Assembly (NCBI RefSeq): GCF_000260415.1 | Contig: NZ_BACP01000057.1 | Location: forward strand, 62,001-126,000 | Length of the DNA: 64,000 bases | Reading direction: 5' to 3' | Source of the DNA: Liquorilactobacillus mali KCTC 3596 = DSM 20444 | GTDB lineage: Bacteria > Bacillota > Bacilli > Lactobacillales > Lactobacillaceae | Part shown: positions 63,534 to 64,000 of the stretch, piece by piece | Layout: each line of letters begins with the position of its first letter | Numbering within the stretch: position 1 is the first letter of the stretch | Translations under genes and position numbers: made by a program | Notes under the pieces: model-generated | What the model was told of the DNA's origin: nothing | The model's input: the letters and a program-made list of their open reading frames with translations, nothing else | Databases searched by the model: none

Positions 63534-64000
63534 ATGGGGTCGGTCTTAAACAAGATTAGGAATGTCCTGAACACCAAAAATGGTTTTTTGTTTTATTGAT
63601 GGTTTGTTTCTGGATTAAAACTTATTGGACTTACCAGACGAAGTTCAATTTAGGTGTTACTGGTGGGGTTCAGGAGGCAATCTTAATGTTGAATCCACTT
63701 CCGTTTGGATTGTTACTTTTGGGGATTGCATTATATTTTAGAGGGAAAAAGTCTTATTGGATTATGATGATAATTGATTTATTGGCATCACTTCTGTTAT
63801 TTGCCAATATTCTCTATTATCGTGAGTTTTCGGACTTCCTATCTGTAGGAATAATTAAATCATCGGGTTCAGTTTCGAACAACTTGGGTCTTAGTATTAT
63901 GGAAATTATACAACCAAGTGATTTCTTAGTATTTTTAGATGTTGTAGTTTTGGGCCTTCTTTTGATTTTTAAGATTATCAAGGTTGATAAGAAGAGAACA
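63534..64000 (+). CDS. ltaS: Lipoteichoic acid synthase, N-terminal part; apparent frameshift, 3' end outside window
   Basis: The gene should polymerise glycerol phosphate on the glycolipid anchor. ATG 63534 follows TGGAGG and reads MGSVLNKIRNVLNTKNGF, the usual LtaS start, but stops at a TGA a few codons after the T6 run at 63584-63589. In the -1 frame from there the LtaS text goes on without a break to the window end: FVLLMVCFWIKTYW, then NLGVTGGVQEAILMLNP and YYREFSDFLSVGIIKSSGSV. One T is missing. The only membrane part visible is helices 1-4; the catalytic domain lies beyond. Starting at ATG 63599 instead would remove most of helix 1. Confidence 0.8.

Noticed and set aside
1-64000. CRISPR array, tRNA, rRNA, insertion sequence or prophage
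   Set aside because: No regularly spaced repeats, no cloverleaf or rRNA signatures and no transposase, integrase or phage structural gene were seen. The only repeats are the dispersed hairpin elements.

Overview
The window is low-GC DNA, densely packed, with strong purine-rich ribosome binding sites and no rRNA, tRNA, CRISPR array or insertion sequence that I can see. The gene set (HPr and enzyme I, ClpE under a CtsR-type operator, pyruvate oxidase, GalU, RecX, NtdP-like DUF402 protein, YkuJ-like and YktB-like proteins, glycolipid and LTA synthesis genes, MucBP domains) points to Firmicutes, most likely a member of the Lactobacillaceae. The genus is my inference and is not fixed by the sequence. 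Layout: 1-1.1 kb is the end of queC and the queuosine-precursor transporter queT, facing a tRNA-dihydrouridine synthase. 2.3-3.05 kb holds a small, apparently frameshifted gene and two inverted repeats ahead of a heterodimeric ABC exporter (3.05-6.6 kb). Pyruvate oxidase and a DUF4649-like protein follow. From 9.2 to 13.8 kb an operon carries a PuuD-like gamma-glutamyl hydrolase, a glutamine-synthetase-like ligase, a FluG-type amidohydrolase and an APC permease. A Gfo/Idh/MocA oxidoreductase, a DUF2207 membrane protein and a GtrA protein come next. From 17.8 to 26.6 kb a second nitrogen cluster carries a RocB-like M20 hydrolase, a guanidine-group hydrolase, a polar amino acid ABC transporter, a class III aminotransferase, a succinate-semialdehyde-type dehydrogenase and a HisC-like aminotransferase. 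Together these two blocks look like a route that imports amines or guanidino compounds and takes them through aminotransferase and aldehyde dehydrogenase steps to an acid. The substrate cannot be read from sequence. 26.8-30.2 kb (minus strand) has a YitT protein, glycerate kinase and a GntP-type permease. 30.5-35.2 kb is a LytTR regulator, a LiaF-like membrane protein and a second heterodimeric ABC exporter, arranged like an inducible export or envelope-stress unit. 35.2-54.2 kb is mostly housekeeping and cell envelope: DUF1054, a 2-hydroxyacid dehydrogenase, YfhO, flavodoxin, Map, GalU, two LysM proteins (one fused to a degenerate TagH-like ATPase), YihY with an apparent ATT start, RecX, RlmD-type rRNA methyltransferase, DUF402, an AI-2E family permease, a CNNM/CBS protein and RF3. 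53.1-59.4 kb contains a MucBP/SH3 protein, DUF1827, clpE, and ptsHI. The window ends (59.5-64 kb) in glycolipid and lipoteichoic acid synthesis: two glycosyltransferases, a flippase-like protein, a YkuJ-like protein and the start of ltaS. The second glycosyltransferase and ltaS each appear to be one base out of frame at a homopolymer run. A recurring hairpin element that acts as a terminator, often between convergent genes, occurs at least six times. Three copies carry a further ~100-base partly fold-back tail.
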